Below are positions 21,042 through 30,714 of a stretch of 63,613 bases of DNA, one piece after another. The notes under the pieces were generated by a model. It worked only from the letters and a program-made list of their open reading frames with translations. It made no database searches and was not told the DNA's origin. Numbering within the stretch: the stretch's first letter is position 1; the number at the start of each line of letters is the position of its first letter. Position numbers and translations under genes: made by a program. The stretch comes from Nitrospiria bacterium. Its GTDB lineage: Bacteria > Nitrospirota > Nitrospiria > JACQBZ01. The DNA is taken from contig DATIYJ010000006.1 in NCBI GenBank assembly GCA_035517655.1, positions 1 through 63,613 on the forward strand. Reading direction: 5' to 3'.

Positions 21042-23540
21042 GTGACGACCGAAACCCGAAAAATTGTGGTGGACATCGAAGACGAGATGAAGGCCTCGTA
21101 TCTCGATTACGCCATGAGCGTGATCGTGGGCCGGGCGCTCCCCGATGTCCGGGACGGCCTGAAGCCGGTTCATCGACGGATTCTTTACGGGATGCACGAA
21201 ATGGGCCTGCTCCATAATCGGCCCTATCGGAAGTCGGCCAAGGTCACGGGCGAGATTATGGGTAATTACCACCCGCATGGGGATGCCGCCATTTATGATA
21301 CCTTGGTCCGGATGGCCCAGGATTTCAACATGCGGTATCCCTTGATCGACGGACAAGGCAACTTCGGCTCCATCGACGGTGACCCACCGGCGGCCATGCG
21401 CTACACCGAATCGCGGCTGACCCAGCTGGCCGAGGAGATGCTGGCCGACATCGACAAGGATACGGTCAATTTCGTTCCCAACTACGACGAATCCCGCACC
21501 GAGCCGACCGTTCTCCCCTCCCGAGTTCCTAATTTGTTGATCAACGGATCATCGGGCATCGCGGTGGGGATGGCCACAAACATCCCCACACATAATCTGA
21601 CCGAAGTCGTTGACGCGCTGACCTTCATGATCGACAACCCCGAGGTCGCACTCGACAAGTTGACGCGCATCATCAAGGGGCCGGACTTCCCGACCGGCGG
21701 GTTCATTTGCGGGACGCAGGGGATCAAGGACGCGTACAAGACCGGTCGGGGCATCCTGACGTTGAGGGGAAAGGCCACGATCGAGGTTCATCCCAAAACC
21801 GAAAAAGAGACGATCATCGTTACAGAATTGCCGTACCAAGTGAACAAGGCCCGGTTGATTGAGAAAATCGCAGAACTGGTCCGCGACCGAAAGATCGATG
21901 GCATTGCCGATGTTCGGGATGAGTCCGACCGGGACGGGATGCGAATCGTCGTGGAGCTCCGGCGCGGGGAGGTGGCGGCCGTTATCCTCAATCAGCTCTA
22001 CAAACATACCCAGCTCCAGACGACGTTCGGCGTGATCATGCTCGCTTTGGTCGACAATCAGCCCCGTGTCTTAAATCTGGCGGAGATCCTCCAGGCCTTT
22101 GTACGGCACCGCCGTGACGTGGTGGTGCGGCGGACGCAGTACGAGCTGCGGAAAGCCGAGGAGAAGGCGCATATCTTAGAAGGATTGAAGATTGCGCTGG
22201 ACCATCTGGATCGCGTGATCGCCCTGATCCGACGCGCGGCCTCGCCCGAGGTGGCCCGCACGGGCCTCGTTCAACAGTTCGGACTCTCGCAGGTCCAGGC
22301 CCAGGCGATTCTGGACATGAGGCTTCAACGGTTGACTCAACTCGAACGGGAAAAACTGGTGACGGAGTATCAAGAGACGATCAAGCGGATCGAGTACCTT
22401 CGGTCGGTGCTGGGCAGCGAGGCCTTGGTCCGAAAGATGATCAAGGACGAGTTGCTGGAAATCCGGGAGAAGTACCAGGATGCCCGGCGGACCGAAATCA
22501 TGGCGGCGGCGGAAGAGATTGATCCGGAAGACCTGATTGCCGAGGAGGACATGGTCATCACGATCTCCAACACCGGCTACATCAAACGCAACCCCGTGGG
22601 GATCTACCGAAGCCAGCGCCGAGGCGGGAAGGGAAAAATCGGCATGGGCGTCCGAGAGGAGGACTTTGTCGAGCATTTGTTCGTCGCCTCGACGCACGAC
22701 TACCTCCTCTTTTTCACAGATGCCGGAAAAGTATACTGGCAAAAAGTTCATCAGATCCCCGAGGCGGGACGCGCGACCAAAGGAAAAGCGATCGTCAACC
22801 TTCTTCAGCTGGCGCAGGGTGAAAAAATCACGGCGATTCTTCCCGTCGTCGAGTTCCGGGAAGACCGATACGTGGTGATGGCGACCCGGCAGGGGGTCAT
22901 CAAGAAGACGCCGCTTCAGGCGTACAGCAATCCGAGAGCGGGCGGCATCATTGCGTTGACTCTGGAACCGGGAGACAAGCTGGTCGCGGTACGGCTGACG
23001 GACGGAAGTAAAGAAGTTCTGATCGGAACGAAAAAAGGATTGGTAATTCGCTTTCCGGAAAAACAGGTCAGACCGATGGGGCGCACCGCGGTGGGTGTGA
23101 AAGGAATCACCCTGACCGGGGATAACGAAGTGATCGGGATGGAGGTCTTGGGCGAGGATACGGGAGCCGGCGTTCTGACTGTGACCGAGCGCGGGTTCGG
23201 CAAGCGGACGGATCCGAAGGAGTACCGTTCCCAGGGTCGGGGCGGGAAGGGCATTATCAGCATCCGTACAACGCCGAAAAACGGAAATGCGGTGGCCGTT
23301 CTTCAGGTGATGGAGGACGGAGAAATTATGATGATGACGGCCGAAGGCAAAATCATCCGTCTTAAGATCGGGGACATCCGCCAAATCGGCCGCAACACGC
23401 AGGGCGTACGGCTGATCGGCCTGGATCCGAACGATCGTGTGGTGGGTGTCGCTCCATTGGCGGAGAGAGCCGACCCCGATGAAACCCCCGACGAGCCCGT
23501 GTCGCAACAGGACGGCCAGGATGGGGAACCGTCGGCCTAA
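21042..23540 (+). CDS. gyrA: DNA gyrase subunit A
   Basis: This is the DNA-cleaving subunit of gyrase (832 residues). The start is GTG 21042 with AGAGGGA upstream, chosen because DIEDEMKASYLDYAMSVIVGRALPDVRDGLKPVHRR must be included. The catalytic Tyr is residue 121 (RYTESR). The GyrA box (QRRGGKG) required for DNA wrapping is present. In the quinolone-resistance region the sequence is HPHGDAAIYDT: Ala82 replaces the Ser83 of E. coli, while the acidic Asp86 is kept. It follows gyrB by 110 non-coding bases. Confidence 0.97.
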   Translation: MTTETRKIVVDIEDEMKASYLDYAMSVIVGRALPDVRDGLKPVHRRILYGMHEMGLLHNRPYRKSAKVTGEIMGNYHPHGDAAIYDTLVRMAQDFNMRYPLIDGQGNFGSIDGDPPAAMRYTESRLTQLAEEMLADIDKDTVNFVPNYDESRTEPTVLPSRVPNLLINGSSGIAVGMATNIPTHNLTEVVDALTFMIDNPEVALDKLTRIIKGPDFPTGGFICGTQGIKDAYKTGRGILTLRGKATIEVHPKTEKETIIVTELPYQVNKARLIEKIAELVRDRKIDGIADVRDESDRDGMRIVVELRRGEVAAVILNQLYKHTQLQTTFGVIMLALVDNQPRVLNLAEILQAFVRHRRDVVVRRTQYELRKAEEKAHILEGLKIALDHLDRVIALIRRAASPEVARTGLVQQFGLSQVQAQAILDMRLQRLTQLEREKLVTEYQETIKRIEYLRSVLGSEALVRKMIKDELLEIREKYQDARRTEIMAAAEEIDPEDLIAEEDMVITISNTGYIKRNPVGIYRSQRRGGKGKIGMGVREEDFVEHLFVASTHDYLLFFTDAGKVYWQKVHQIPEAGRATKGKAIVNLLQLAQGEKITAILPVVEFREDRYVVMATRQGVIKKTPLQAYSNPRAGGIIALTLEPGDKLVAVRLTDGSKEVLIGTKKGLVIRFPEKQVRPMGRTAVGVKGITLTGDNEVIGMEVLGEDTGAGVLTVTERGFGKRTDPKEYRSQGRGGKGIISIRTTPKNGNAVAVLQVMEDGEIMMMTAEGKIIRLKIGDIRQIGRNTQGVRLIGLDPNDRVVGVAPLAERADPDETPDEPVSQQDGQDGEPSA

Positions 23541-24372
23541 AACCGGTCCGCAGTGTTGGTTGAGCCTGGGCGTGGTTTTCCTGGTTGTGGTAACAGGATG
23601 CGAACAGATGCCCAAGGCCATTCTCGACGCGGCTGAAGCCCGATGGAAAGCGGGAGATTACCTAGGCGCGGTTCAGGACTATGAACGTCTGGTCGAAGAT
23701 TACCCCAAGAGCGTTTATGCCGATGATGCCTATTACGCCATCGGGACGCTCGAATATCTCTACCTGAATGATTACCCGAAAGCCATCGAAGCCTTCCGCA
23801 AAGTCGTAACGGAACATCCCAACAGCCCACTGGTCATGCAAGCCGAGCAAACACTGGCCGAGATATACGAAAAGAAATATCACGATTATCGGCGGACCGT
23901 TGCGGAGTACCAGAAACTGTTGGAGCGGACCAAGGATCGGGCCGTTGCTGAGGAAGTACAGTATCGCATTGGCGAGGTCTATTTTGATCAGGGTGATTAC
24001 GATCAAGCCCGGAATGAATGGGACCAGCTTCTCAAACAGTCACCCAACAGCGAGTGGGCGGACAATGCGCTTTACCGAACCGGAAGCAGTTATTTCCTCC
24101 AAGGGCGGTACAATGAAGCCCTGGTGATTTATCAAGAGACGATCAAGCGCTACCCTCACAGCGATGTAAGGATCGAAGTCCGCTTCTGGCTGGCCAATTG
24201 TTTGGAGGAGCTTGATCGACTGGACGAAGCGTTACGTGAATATCGGTCGCTGGCCAAAATTTATCCGAATCCGAAAGTAGTTGGAATTAAGATCCAAAGT
24301 ATCGAAAGTCGCTTGAGAACGGTCATCGGCAAACCGCCGGTCACAAGCGGTCCCCCTGCGGAGCCAGAATAA
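23521..24372 (+). CDS. TPR-repeat outer-membrane lipoprotein (BamD/YbgF-like)
   Basis: From ATG 23521 the 283-residue product has a lipoprotein signal (LGVVFLVVVTGC, Cys at the lipobox). At least five tetratricopeptide units follow, with A..A.W..GDY..A...Y..L....P.S pattern typical of BamD and YbgF. It ends in a Pro-rich tail. BamD assists outer-membrane protein assembly and YbgF works with Tol-Pal; the sequence alone does not decide between them. The start overlaps the gyrA end by 20 bases, suggesting co-transcription. The longer upstream frame lacks a signal at its end and was not used. Confidence 0.8.
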   Translation: MGNRRPKTGPQCWLSLGVVFLVVVTGCEQMPKAILDAAEARWKAGDYLGAVQDYERLVEDYPKSVYADDAYYAIGTLEYLYLNDYPKAIEAFRKVVTEHPNSPLVMQAEQTLAEIYEKKYHDYRRTVAEYQKLLERTKDRAVAEEVQYRIGEVYFDQGDYDQARNEWDQLLKQSPNSEWADNALYRTGSSYFLQGRYNEALVIYQETIKRYPHSDVRIEVRFWLANCLEELDRLDEALREYRSLAKIYPNPKVVGIKIQSIESRLRTVIGKPPVTSGPPAEPE

Positions 24373-24476
24373 CGGGTGAACGATTGAGGACGACGCGCTG
24401 CATCTAAAGATAGCCTTTCACGGCCCCATTATTTTTTACGTTTTTCCCATGGGGAGGGCACAGGCGGGATGAAAGT

Positions 24477-24809
24477 TCAAAGGCCAAGTTGTAGAATGAC
24501 TTCTTGAATCTGAAAATCGGCCTGAAACCGGTGCAAGGCGGCATTCACCTTATCCACGAGCGTCGGTTTTAAGAAGGCCAACTCTTGCATCCAGGCGGGG
24601 CTGTCTACCGATAAGTAGAGCTTTCGGAAACGGATCTTGCCCGGCTGGGCATGCCCCGCGATTTGATCTCCGACGATCTCGGCCCAGTGCTCCCGAAGGC
24701 GGTGTTCCGCCAGCGGACCTTCTAAACCATACTGGGCGATCAGACGTAGAAGGACTTGGCTTGCGGGAGTGAATGACGATCCTTTGGTCATGTGGTCATG
24801 CAGGCTCAT
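24477..24809 (-). CDS. dciA: DciA-like helicase loader (DUF721)
   Basis: The 110-residue product fits the DUF721 family: a C-terminal-type fold with HWAEIVGDQIAGHAQPGKIRFRKLYLSVDSPAWMQELAFLKPTLVDKVN. DciA proteins help load the replicative helicase DnaB in most bacteria that lack DnaC or DnaI. Position close to dnaA-gyrAB suits that role. The gene is convergent with the TPR lipoprotein. No good ribosome site is visible at ATG 24809; the ATG at 24791 is an alternative. Confidence 0.8.
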   Translation of the reverse strand: MSLHDHMTKGSSFTPASQVLLRLIAQYGLEGPLAEHRLREHWAEIVGDQIAGHAQPGKIRFRKLYLSVDSPAWMQELAFLKPTLVDKVNAALHRFQADFQIQEVILQLGL

Positions 24810-25291
24810 CGGTTTATTTTAGACCCATTTTACCCGAGAGCTCCTGGCAATGCAACCCATGCGCAAACGAAAGACGATTGCGCAACCCCCTGCGGCCTAT
24901 TCCAAACGAATTGCAATCGGAGATACGGGTCTAAATCTATTGACATAAATCGAAAGGAGCGTTACTTTAAAACTGGAAAGTTGAAACCGATCATGTTACC
25001 TGGTCGGCGCTTAAAATAGAGAAAGCCAATCTGGACCAGGGAGAATGGAAGATGAAAGCTCCTCAAAAATCTTCGATAACATTGGCTTTATTTCGGAAAT
25101 CTAAAGACGGAGCCGGCCTCTCTATTTGTTCGGGATAAAGGTGTGTCGAGGCCATGCTGACTCTCCTTCATTGCCCGGGCGTGGCCGGATCATAACAGCC
25201 CTTCAACAGTACGACGAAGTAATGTCGATAAAGGCTTGTTCTATCCGCTTTTGCGCGCCGACGAAGACAAAAGTATCGGACGATCAATGGC
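24810..25291. other. Gene-poor spacer between dciA and smpB
   Basis: No convincing gene is visible in these 482 bases. There is a promoter-like pair TTGACA (24940-24945) and TACTTT (24963-24968) with 17-base spacing. Downstream is one short frame at 25052-25138 (28 residues, beginning MKAPQKSS and ending SICSG) with AGGGAG 11 bases upstream of its ATG. The combination could be a small RNA or a small peptide gene, but nothing shows that it is expressed. Confidence 0.4.
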
Positions 25292-25320
25292 TTGCAAAAT
25301 TTATTATTTTGTGTTATAAA
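25292..25320 (+). promoter_or_regulatory. Sigma-70-type promoter of smpB
   Basis: TTGCAA and TATAAA are separated by 17 bases, placing the transcription start near 25327, about 36 bases before the smpB ATG. Confidence 0.65.
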
Positions 25321-25362
25321 GGTGCACGCGATGTTCAACCTCCGGTCTAACAAAGCGGTCTC

Positions 25363-25821
25363 ATGGCAAATGATTCGGTGGTGGCTACCAACTCAAAGGC
25401 CTTTCATGATTACCATATCGAAGAAAAGTACGAAGTCGGGATCGTTTTGATCGGGACGGAGGTCAAGGCATTAAGAGAAGGCCGGGCGAATCTTCGAGAC
25501 AGCTACGCCAGCATCCAAGGCAACGAGGTGTTTCTATATCATTGTCACATCAGCCCTTACAGTCATGGAAACATTGCGAACCACGATCCGTTGAGGGTGA
25601 GAAAGCTTTTGTTGAACCGGAACGAGATCAATAAGCTGATCGGGAAAACGCAGCAGCGCGGTTTTACCTTAGTGCCGTTGAAGATCTATTTCAAGAAAGG
25701 CTTGGCCAAGGTGGAATTGGCCCTTGCGCTTGGGAAGCAGGCTGCGGATAAACGCGAGACGCTGAGGCGTAAGATCGCACAACGGGAAATCCAGAAGGCT
25801 TTTAAACAGAGACAACGGTAG
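25363..25821 (+). CDS. smpB: SsrA-binding protein SmpB
   Basis: SmpB binds tmRNA and guides it into stalled ribosomes for trans-translation. The 152-residue product has the OB-fold core with [48 protein letters not shown] and the basic C-terminal tail [23 protein letters not shown]. Length and motifs are normal. The tmRNA gene begins only 34 bases after its stop, so protein and RNA partner are neighbours. Confidence 0.97.
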   Translation: MANDSVVATNSKAFHDYHIEEKYEVGIVLIGTEVKALREGRANLRDSYASIQGNEVFLYHCHISPYSHGNIANHDPLRVRKLLLNRNEINKLIGKTQQRGFTLVPLKIYFKKGLAKVELALALGKQAADKRETLRRKIAQREIQKAFKQRQR

Positions 25822-25855
25822 CGTGATTATCGGTTATTGGATACTAAAATAAGGA

Positions 25856-26205
25856 GGGGGCGACCGGATTCGACGGAGATCAAGAGGTTTCGGGCGGCAT
25901 GCCGAGGTCCCACAGGGGCTCGTTAAACACCTGTGGAAACAAGTAACTGCCAATTCTGAATTGGCCCTCGCTGCTTAAGAGCGGCGCGTCCACCTGATTG
26001 TTGTCTGTGCGGTCAGACTGGATGTCACGATAGCAGGCTGGTCCCGCGGGTTTTCCAGGCCCGCAGGATGAGACGAACTGGAATAGCGGCTCATCGGGTT
26101 TGTGGCTGTACCCGAAGAGCGGCGAATTTAAAACAGCCACTACGCATGTAGTCTCCTGGGGCTGAGGTTCTTCGGACGCGGGTTCAACTCCCGCCGCCTC
26201 CACCA
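25856..26205 (+). ncRNA. ssrA: Transfer-messenger RNA (tmRNA)
   Basis: The 5' end GGGGGCGACCGGATTCGACG and the 3' end with T-arm GGGTTCAACTCCC and CGCCTCC-A-CCA form a 7-base-pair acceptor stem (one G-U), which fixes both mature ends (350 bases). The tag frame at 25949-25978 reads ANSELALAA and then TAA, following the GTAACT sequence usual before the resume codon. The ALAA ending is the recognised degradation signal. The encoded part of the tag is only nine residues. SmpB is encoded just upstream. Confidence 0.96.
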
Positions 26206-26306
26206 GTTTAGTCTCTTTTCCTTCACGATTTGGCCTGATGCTCTGACGAGGATCGGATAGCCCCTCACGCAGAGGTTGCGGCATCATCCGAGATCGTTCC
26301 TTCCCA

Positions 26307-26334
26307 GCGCATTGTCGGTAGAGAGACAATGCGC
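26307..26334. other. Perfect 10-base-pair inverted repeat
   Basis: GCGCATTGTC and GACAATGCGC flank an 8-base loop, 102 bases after the tmRNA end. No T-run follows, so it may be a processing hairpin, an operator or a weak terminator. The rest of 26206-26421 shows no gene. Confidence 0.4.
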
Positions 26335-26421
26335 GCTCGACAGATTTCTACAATCCAGAAAAGAAGAGCCACAGGTCGATCATAGACGCGGTTGCGTATC
26401 CACACTTGAAGGGGCCATGGC

Positions 26422-27753
26422 ATGGTATCCACGGTGTTTCATGAGCGGCGTAACGAGTACAAAGCGATCGATTTTGGAGATCGCCGAAGGGTTCAACGGC
26501 GGCTTCAGAAAGGAGCCTTCCTGCCTGAACGGAGACGACTCATCTCTGTAGAGCGATCCAAGGAGGAGAGTTTCCCGGCGCCCCAGGTCCCGTTAGGGGC
26601 AAGGTTTGAATTAACCGGAGAACAAAAAAACCTGCAAAACAAAGTGCGGCAGTTTACCCAAAGCCAGATCGCACCTGTGGCGGCTCACTACGATCGGATC
26701 GGGGAATTTCCATGGGAGGTGATTCGCGGAGCGTTCGATATCGGAATTTTTACTAATTACATTCCTAAAAAATACGGCGGGGATGGATTGGGAGTTTTCG
26801 AGACAGCGATCGTGACCGAAGAACTCGCCGCGGGATGCATGGCGATGGGAACATCGATCATGATCAATGTTCTGGGAACGGCGCCACTTCTTATCGCCGG
26901 CACCGAAGAACAGAAAGAACGGTTTTTTATTCCTTATTGTCGTCAACAAAGATTGGTCTCGTTCTGCTTCACCGAACCGGATGCGGGGTCCGATCCAGGC
27001 CGAATTACGACCCGTGCCGAGTTGAAAGGAGACCGGTATGTTCTCAACGGATCAAAGTGCTTCATCACCAATGGGGGTGTCGCGGATTACTACGTTGTCT
27101 TCGCGACGATCGATAAGAATTTAGGAACAAAAGGCCTTACCGCGTTTTTAACCCCCTCCAGAGTAGAAGGGATTAAAATTGGGAAGATCCTGGACAAGAT
27201 GGGACAGCGGGCGGCCAATACGGCCGAGATCTTCTTTAAAGATGTCGGGGTTCCCGTTGAAAACAGAATCGGGGGTGAAGGCGAAGGATACAAAATTGCG
27301 TTGCAATCTATTTCGAAATCGCGAATTAATGTTGCGGCCGGTTCGGTGGGTATAGCGAGGACCGCCATGGAGTGCGCGTTGAGGCACGTTCATAAACGGG
27401 TACAGTTCAACCAACCCCTGGCCAATTTTCAATATGTTCATTTTCGATTGGCCGATATGGCCACCCAGATTGATGCCGCCCGATTAATGGCATGGCGAGC
27501 GGCATGGGCACACGACCAAGGCCATCGATATGCCAAGGAATCCTCCATGGCGAAAGATTTTGCCGGGGATGTCGTGATGAAGGTGACAAGCGAAGCGTTG
27601 GACCTGTTGGGCGGCTATGGTTATTCCAAAGAGTACCCGATGGAAAAATTAATGAGGGATGCCAAGCTCATGCAGATTTATGAAGGTCCTTCCCCGATTC
27701 ATAAAACGATTGTCTATAGAGAGCTGGCTAAAGAATATGGTTTATTAAAATAA
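26422..27753 (+). CDS. Acyl-CoA dehydrogenase
   Basis: This flavoenzyme family oxidises acyl-CoA to trans-2-enoyl-CoA. The middle domain has FCFTEPDAGSDPGRITTRA and NGSKCFITNGGVADYYVVFA. The C-terminal helical domain has GYKIALQSISKSRINVAAGSVGIA and LLGGYGYSKEYPMEKLMRDAKLMQIYEGPS, with the catalytic Glu in IYEG. The conserved part begins near residue 60 (FELTGEQKNLQNKVRQF). The first 55 residues from ATG 26422 do not look like the family, so the true start may lie further in. It may form an operon with the next gene (25-base gap). The substrate is unknown. Confidence 0.88.
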   Translation: MVSTVFHERRNEYKAIDFGDRRRVQRRLQKGAFLPERRRLISVERSKEESFPAPQVPLGARFELTGEQKNLQNKVRQFTQSQIAPVAAHYDRIGEFPWEVIRGAFDIGIFTNYIPKKYGGDGLGVFETAIVTEELAAGCMAMGTSIMINVLGTAPLLIAGTEEQKERFFIPYCRQQRLVSFCFTEPDAGSDPGRITTRAELKGDRYVLNGSKCFITNGGVADYYVVFATIDKNLGTKGLTAFLTPSRVEGIKIGKILDKMGQRAANTAEIFFKDVGVPVENRIGGEGEGYKIALQSISKSRINVAAGSVGIARTAMECALRHVHKRVQFNQPLANFQYVHFRLADMATQIDAARLMAWRAAWAHDQGHRYAKESSMAKDFAGDVVMKVTSEALDLLGGYGYSKEYPMEKLMRDAKLMQIYEGPSPIHKTIVYRELAKEYGLLK

Positions 27754-27778
27754 TACCTGCTGTCATGGTTGATCATCG

Positions 27779-30694
27779 ATGAAAAACCAGCCGGAAGCTT
27801 TGAAGAATTACCCCAAAAACGACTCTCGGGAATACCTTCGAAGAAACTGCTACCTGCCGATTATAGAACATGAGCAAAAGACCAAACCATTTGGCAACGT
27901 CCTCAATCTAAGCACATCCGGCCTGTTCGTTGTAGCAAAAGAAGCCAAAGACCAAGCCGAGCCGTTGAAGGCGCGGTTCTTTGTCCCAAACGTCTCCGGT
28001 CCGATAAACTTCCTGGGAAAGGTGGTTTATGTAAAGAGTGAAGGGGGAGGGCAGTTTCTGGGAATGGGTGTGAGGTTTTTGGAGCTCGACGGCGAACATA
28101 AAAAGACTCTAAGGAACTATGTCTTAAATCACGGCTTCAACGAAACACTCAGCGGCTTCCAAAAAAAATCAAATTCCTCGGTACAAAATCTTAAACCTTT
28201 CAATGACCTCGGTGCCATCCAATCGATTTTTTACTCGGCAGCCCGGCAGCAGGCGGCGGTCCAGATTTTTTGGTGCCGTCATTATATTTCGGTTATGACG
28301 CTTCTTCAGGACGTCGGAAAATACCACCTGTCATTGAAACTTCCGAAAAATTCCGATCGGGATGCCGTTGACCGATACGATCATCTTTATTTGGGGATGA
28401 CTCATCAAGGCACGTCGTACTTTTTCGAAGCCACGGTCAAGTATAAAGGGAATGATTCGCTGACCATTACAAAACCGGATACGATCTATTTTGAGGAAAG
28501 ACGGGTCGAAACGCGCTATGGCAATGAACCGAACGGGGATGATAGAACCAGGGTGGAATTGCAGTTGACCCAAGACGGAGGGGCACCATCGGTTCAGCAG
28601 GTCGCTGATTTTAACTCTTCGGGTTTGTCCTTCCATATTCCCTTGGGTGATAGTTATTTCTCAGCCGGTAGAGTGATCCATGAAATAAATGTTATAAAAA
28701 ATAAAAAGATTGACCATCACGATAGCGCAACGGTAGTCCACGTCACTCCGGTCGGTCGTAACCAAGTAAAAGTGGGCCTTGAATTTCATGTTGAAAGAGA
28801 GCCATACGAGTTCAAACAGACTGACCCTCAGATTGAAAACACGGTTGAAAAATACCCCGGTATTTCACGGATAGTTAAAATGACCACAAATATTCTTAAG
28901 GTCGCGGAAAGCATTTATAGGCGATTTCTGGGCCTTCAAGACGATGTCCAATTGCTGAAGTATTCTAACGAGAAAGGTGAAAAAATCGTCGCTATCGTAA
29001 ACGCGACGTTTGACATAACCTCAACGAGTGGGAAGCGGAGCACTCCTGTTGTGATCATTCCGCCCGCGTATGCAAGAAGGAAGGAAACAACGGGGCTTTT
29101 AGCCATGGTCATCGTGGAGACTTTTCGGAAATATAAAAAGGATGTTGTCGTGATACGTTTCGACGGGATAAGAAGCATCGGTGAAAGCTACAACGACCAA
29201 GAGTGCGCACACGATGGCAAGGAAATGATTCATTATACGTTAACCCAGTTAGCGAGCGATATTGGCACGACGGTAGACTACGCAAAAAGGAACCCAGGGT
29301 TTCAGCCATCTAGTATTGTCTTAATCTCTTTCAGTATGGCGTCCATAGCGGCCAGGAGATCTATTTTGGTTAATGGACAAAAGGACATTGATTACTGGAT
29401 AAGCTGCATGGGCGCATCCGACCCGGACGACCTGATGAAGAATTCGACGGGCGGCATAGATTACTTAATGGAGTTCAGGCAAGGAGAAAAACTTTCAGTG
29501 AAGCAAGTATTAGGTCATATGGTGAATCTTGACAATTACTGCAATGACATTGAGTCGAACGATATAGCCTATTTGGAAGATGCGCGAAAAGATATGGCAA
29601 AGATAAAGATACCTGTTACATGGATTTACGGAAGATATGACTATTGGATAAATAGGAACAGAATACTTGATATCATGAGTATTAAGTCAAAAGGCCCGCG
29701 CCAGGTCCGTGAAGTGCCTTGCGGTCACATTGTCAAGACCAGTAATGAAGCGATCGAGGTTTTTAAACTAATCGTGCAGCATATTTGGGAACAGCTTTAT
29801 CATGAAAATGTTATTCCAAGCGTTCCAGCCGCGGCGGAACGGGCCGCATTTGAAAGGGCGGAATGGGCGAGAATCCGACAGAAGGAAATGGACCATAAGA
29901 ATTACTGGCGGTCCTATCTATTGGGACAAGAAAAAGGAGAAATAGGATTTGATATCATAACCTTAACAGATGAATATCATGAACTGATGGAGAAACAGTT
30001 GGCGCTTTTGGAATTAAATGAAACCGATTTGTTGATTGACATGGGTGGGGGCACCGGTAATTTCATGCAATGTTATTTGGAGTCCGAAAAACCTAAAAAG
30101 ACTTTTGGCTCGGAACGGGGTCCTAAAATTTACACAGCTGATTTTGTTAAGGAGGCCTTGCTGCGAGCGAGAGAAAAGCACAAAAGAATCATCGGTGCGG
30201 ATGTTTTCAGACGGTCGGGTTTTGGTTATGTGACAGCGGATCTTAATGTGGTCAATCCCGTATTGAAGTTGCCATTTAAGGATAACAGCCTTGATAAAAT
30301 ACTGGCGAGTTTGTTTATTTCCTACGTTAAAAACGCTCAGGGGACGCTGGAGGAGTTTTTTAGAATTCTGAAACCGGATGGAATGGTCGTTGTATCATCG
30401 CTGAAACCTGATACGGATATGTCAAAACCGATACAATCGTTGATTGATAAGATTAAAGCCGCCGATGAGCTCCCTTATTTTGAGGGTAAAACCAGGGAAG
30501 AGTTGTTGACGGCCGTGCAGTATTATATCAACACCGCCGCATACTTAACAGATCTCGAGGAAGAAAAAATGTTCAAGTTCTATAATACGGAAGAGCTGAC
30601 CCAATTACTGATAGAATCCGGTTTTAGAAATATCCGATCCTATGATAGTTTTGGCAGCCCGGCACAGGCGGTCATTGCTATTGGGTTTAAATAG
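27779..30694 (+). CDS. PilZ-PilZ-alpha/beta hydrolase-methyltransferase fusion protein
   Basis: This 971-residue protein joins four modules. PilZ 1 (about residues 15-120) has REYLRR and NLSTSG. A YcgR-like region plus PilZ 2 (about 140-340) has RRVETR and DFNSSG. Both fit the c-di-GMP-binding RxxxR plus (D/N)xSxxG pattern, the second with Asn for the first Ser. The alpha/beta hydrolase part (about 390-675) resembles LuxD-type acyl transferases or thioesterases: putative nucleophile Ser519 (SFSMA), Asp621 (GRYD) and His650 (CGH). A class I SAM methyltransferase (about 740-960) has LLIDMGGGTGNF and ILKPDGMVVVSSLKP. No signal or membrane segment is seen, so it is cytoplasmic. It sits between an acyl-CoA dehydrogenase and two kinases. 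I infer c-di-GMP control over modification of an acyl compound; the substrate is unknown. Confidence 0.8.
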   Translation: MKNQPEALKNYPKNDSREYLRRNCYLPIIEHEQKTKPFGNVLNLSTSGLFVVAKEAKDQAEPLKARFFVPNVSGPINFLGKVVYVKSEGGGQFLGMGVRFLELDGEHKKTLRNYVLNHGFNETLSGFQKKSNSSVQNLKPFNDLGAIQSIFYSAARQQAAVQIFWCRHYISVMTLLQDVGKYHLSLKLPKNSDRDAVDRYDHLYLGMTHQGTSYFFEATVKYKGNDSLTITKPDTIYFEERRVETRYGNEPNGDDRTRVELQLTQDGGAPSVQQVADFNSSGLSFHIPLGDSYFSAGRVIHEINVIKNKKIDHHDSATVVHVTPVGRNQVKVGLEFHVEREPYEFKQTDPQIENTVEKYPGISRIVKMTTNILKVAESIYRRFLGLQDDVQLLKYSNEKGEKIVAIVNATFDITSTSGKRSTPVVIIPPAYARRKETTGLLAMVIVETFRKYKKDVVVIRFDGIRSIGESYNDQECAHDGKEMIHYTLTQLASDIGTTVDYAKRNPGFQPSSIVLISFSMASIAARRSILVNGQKDIDYWISCMGASDPDDLMKNSTGGIDYLMEFRQGEKLSVKQVLGHMVNLDNYCNDIESNDIAYLEDARKDMAKIKIPVTWIYGRYDYWINRNRILDIMSIKSKGPRQVREVPCGHIVKTSNEAIEVFKLIVQHIWEQLYHENVIPSVPAAAERAAFERAEWARIRQKEMDHKNYWRSYLLGQEKGEIGFDIITLTDEYHELMEKQLALLELNETDLLIDMGGGTGNFMQCYLESEKPKKTFGSERGPKIYTADFVKEALLRAREKHKRIIGADVFRRSGFGYVTADLNVVNPVLKLPFKDNSLDKILASLFISYVKNAQGTLEEFFRILKPDGMVVVSSLKPDTDMSKPIQSLIDKIKAADELPYFEGKTREELLTAVQYYINTAAYLTDLEEEKMFKFYNTEELTQLLIESGFRNIRSYDSFGSPAQAVIAIGFK

Positions 30695-30714
30695 GCACCA
30701 TTCATGAGAAAGTA

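Noticed and set aside
25856-26421. Integrated element at the tmRNA gene
   Set aside because: tmRNA 3' ends are frequent attachment sites, but no integrase and no repeated 3'-end sequence is visible downstream.
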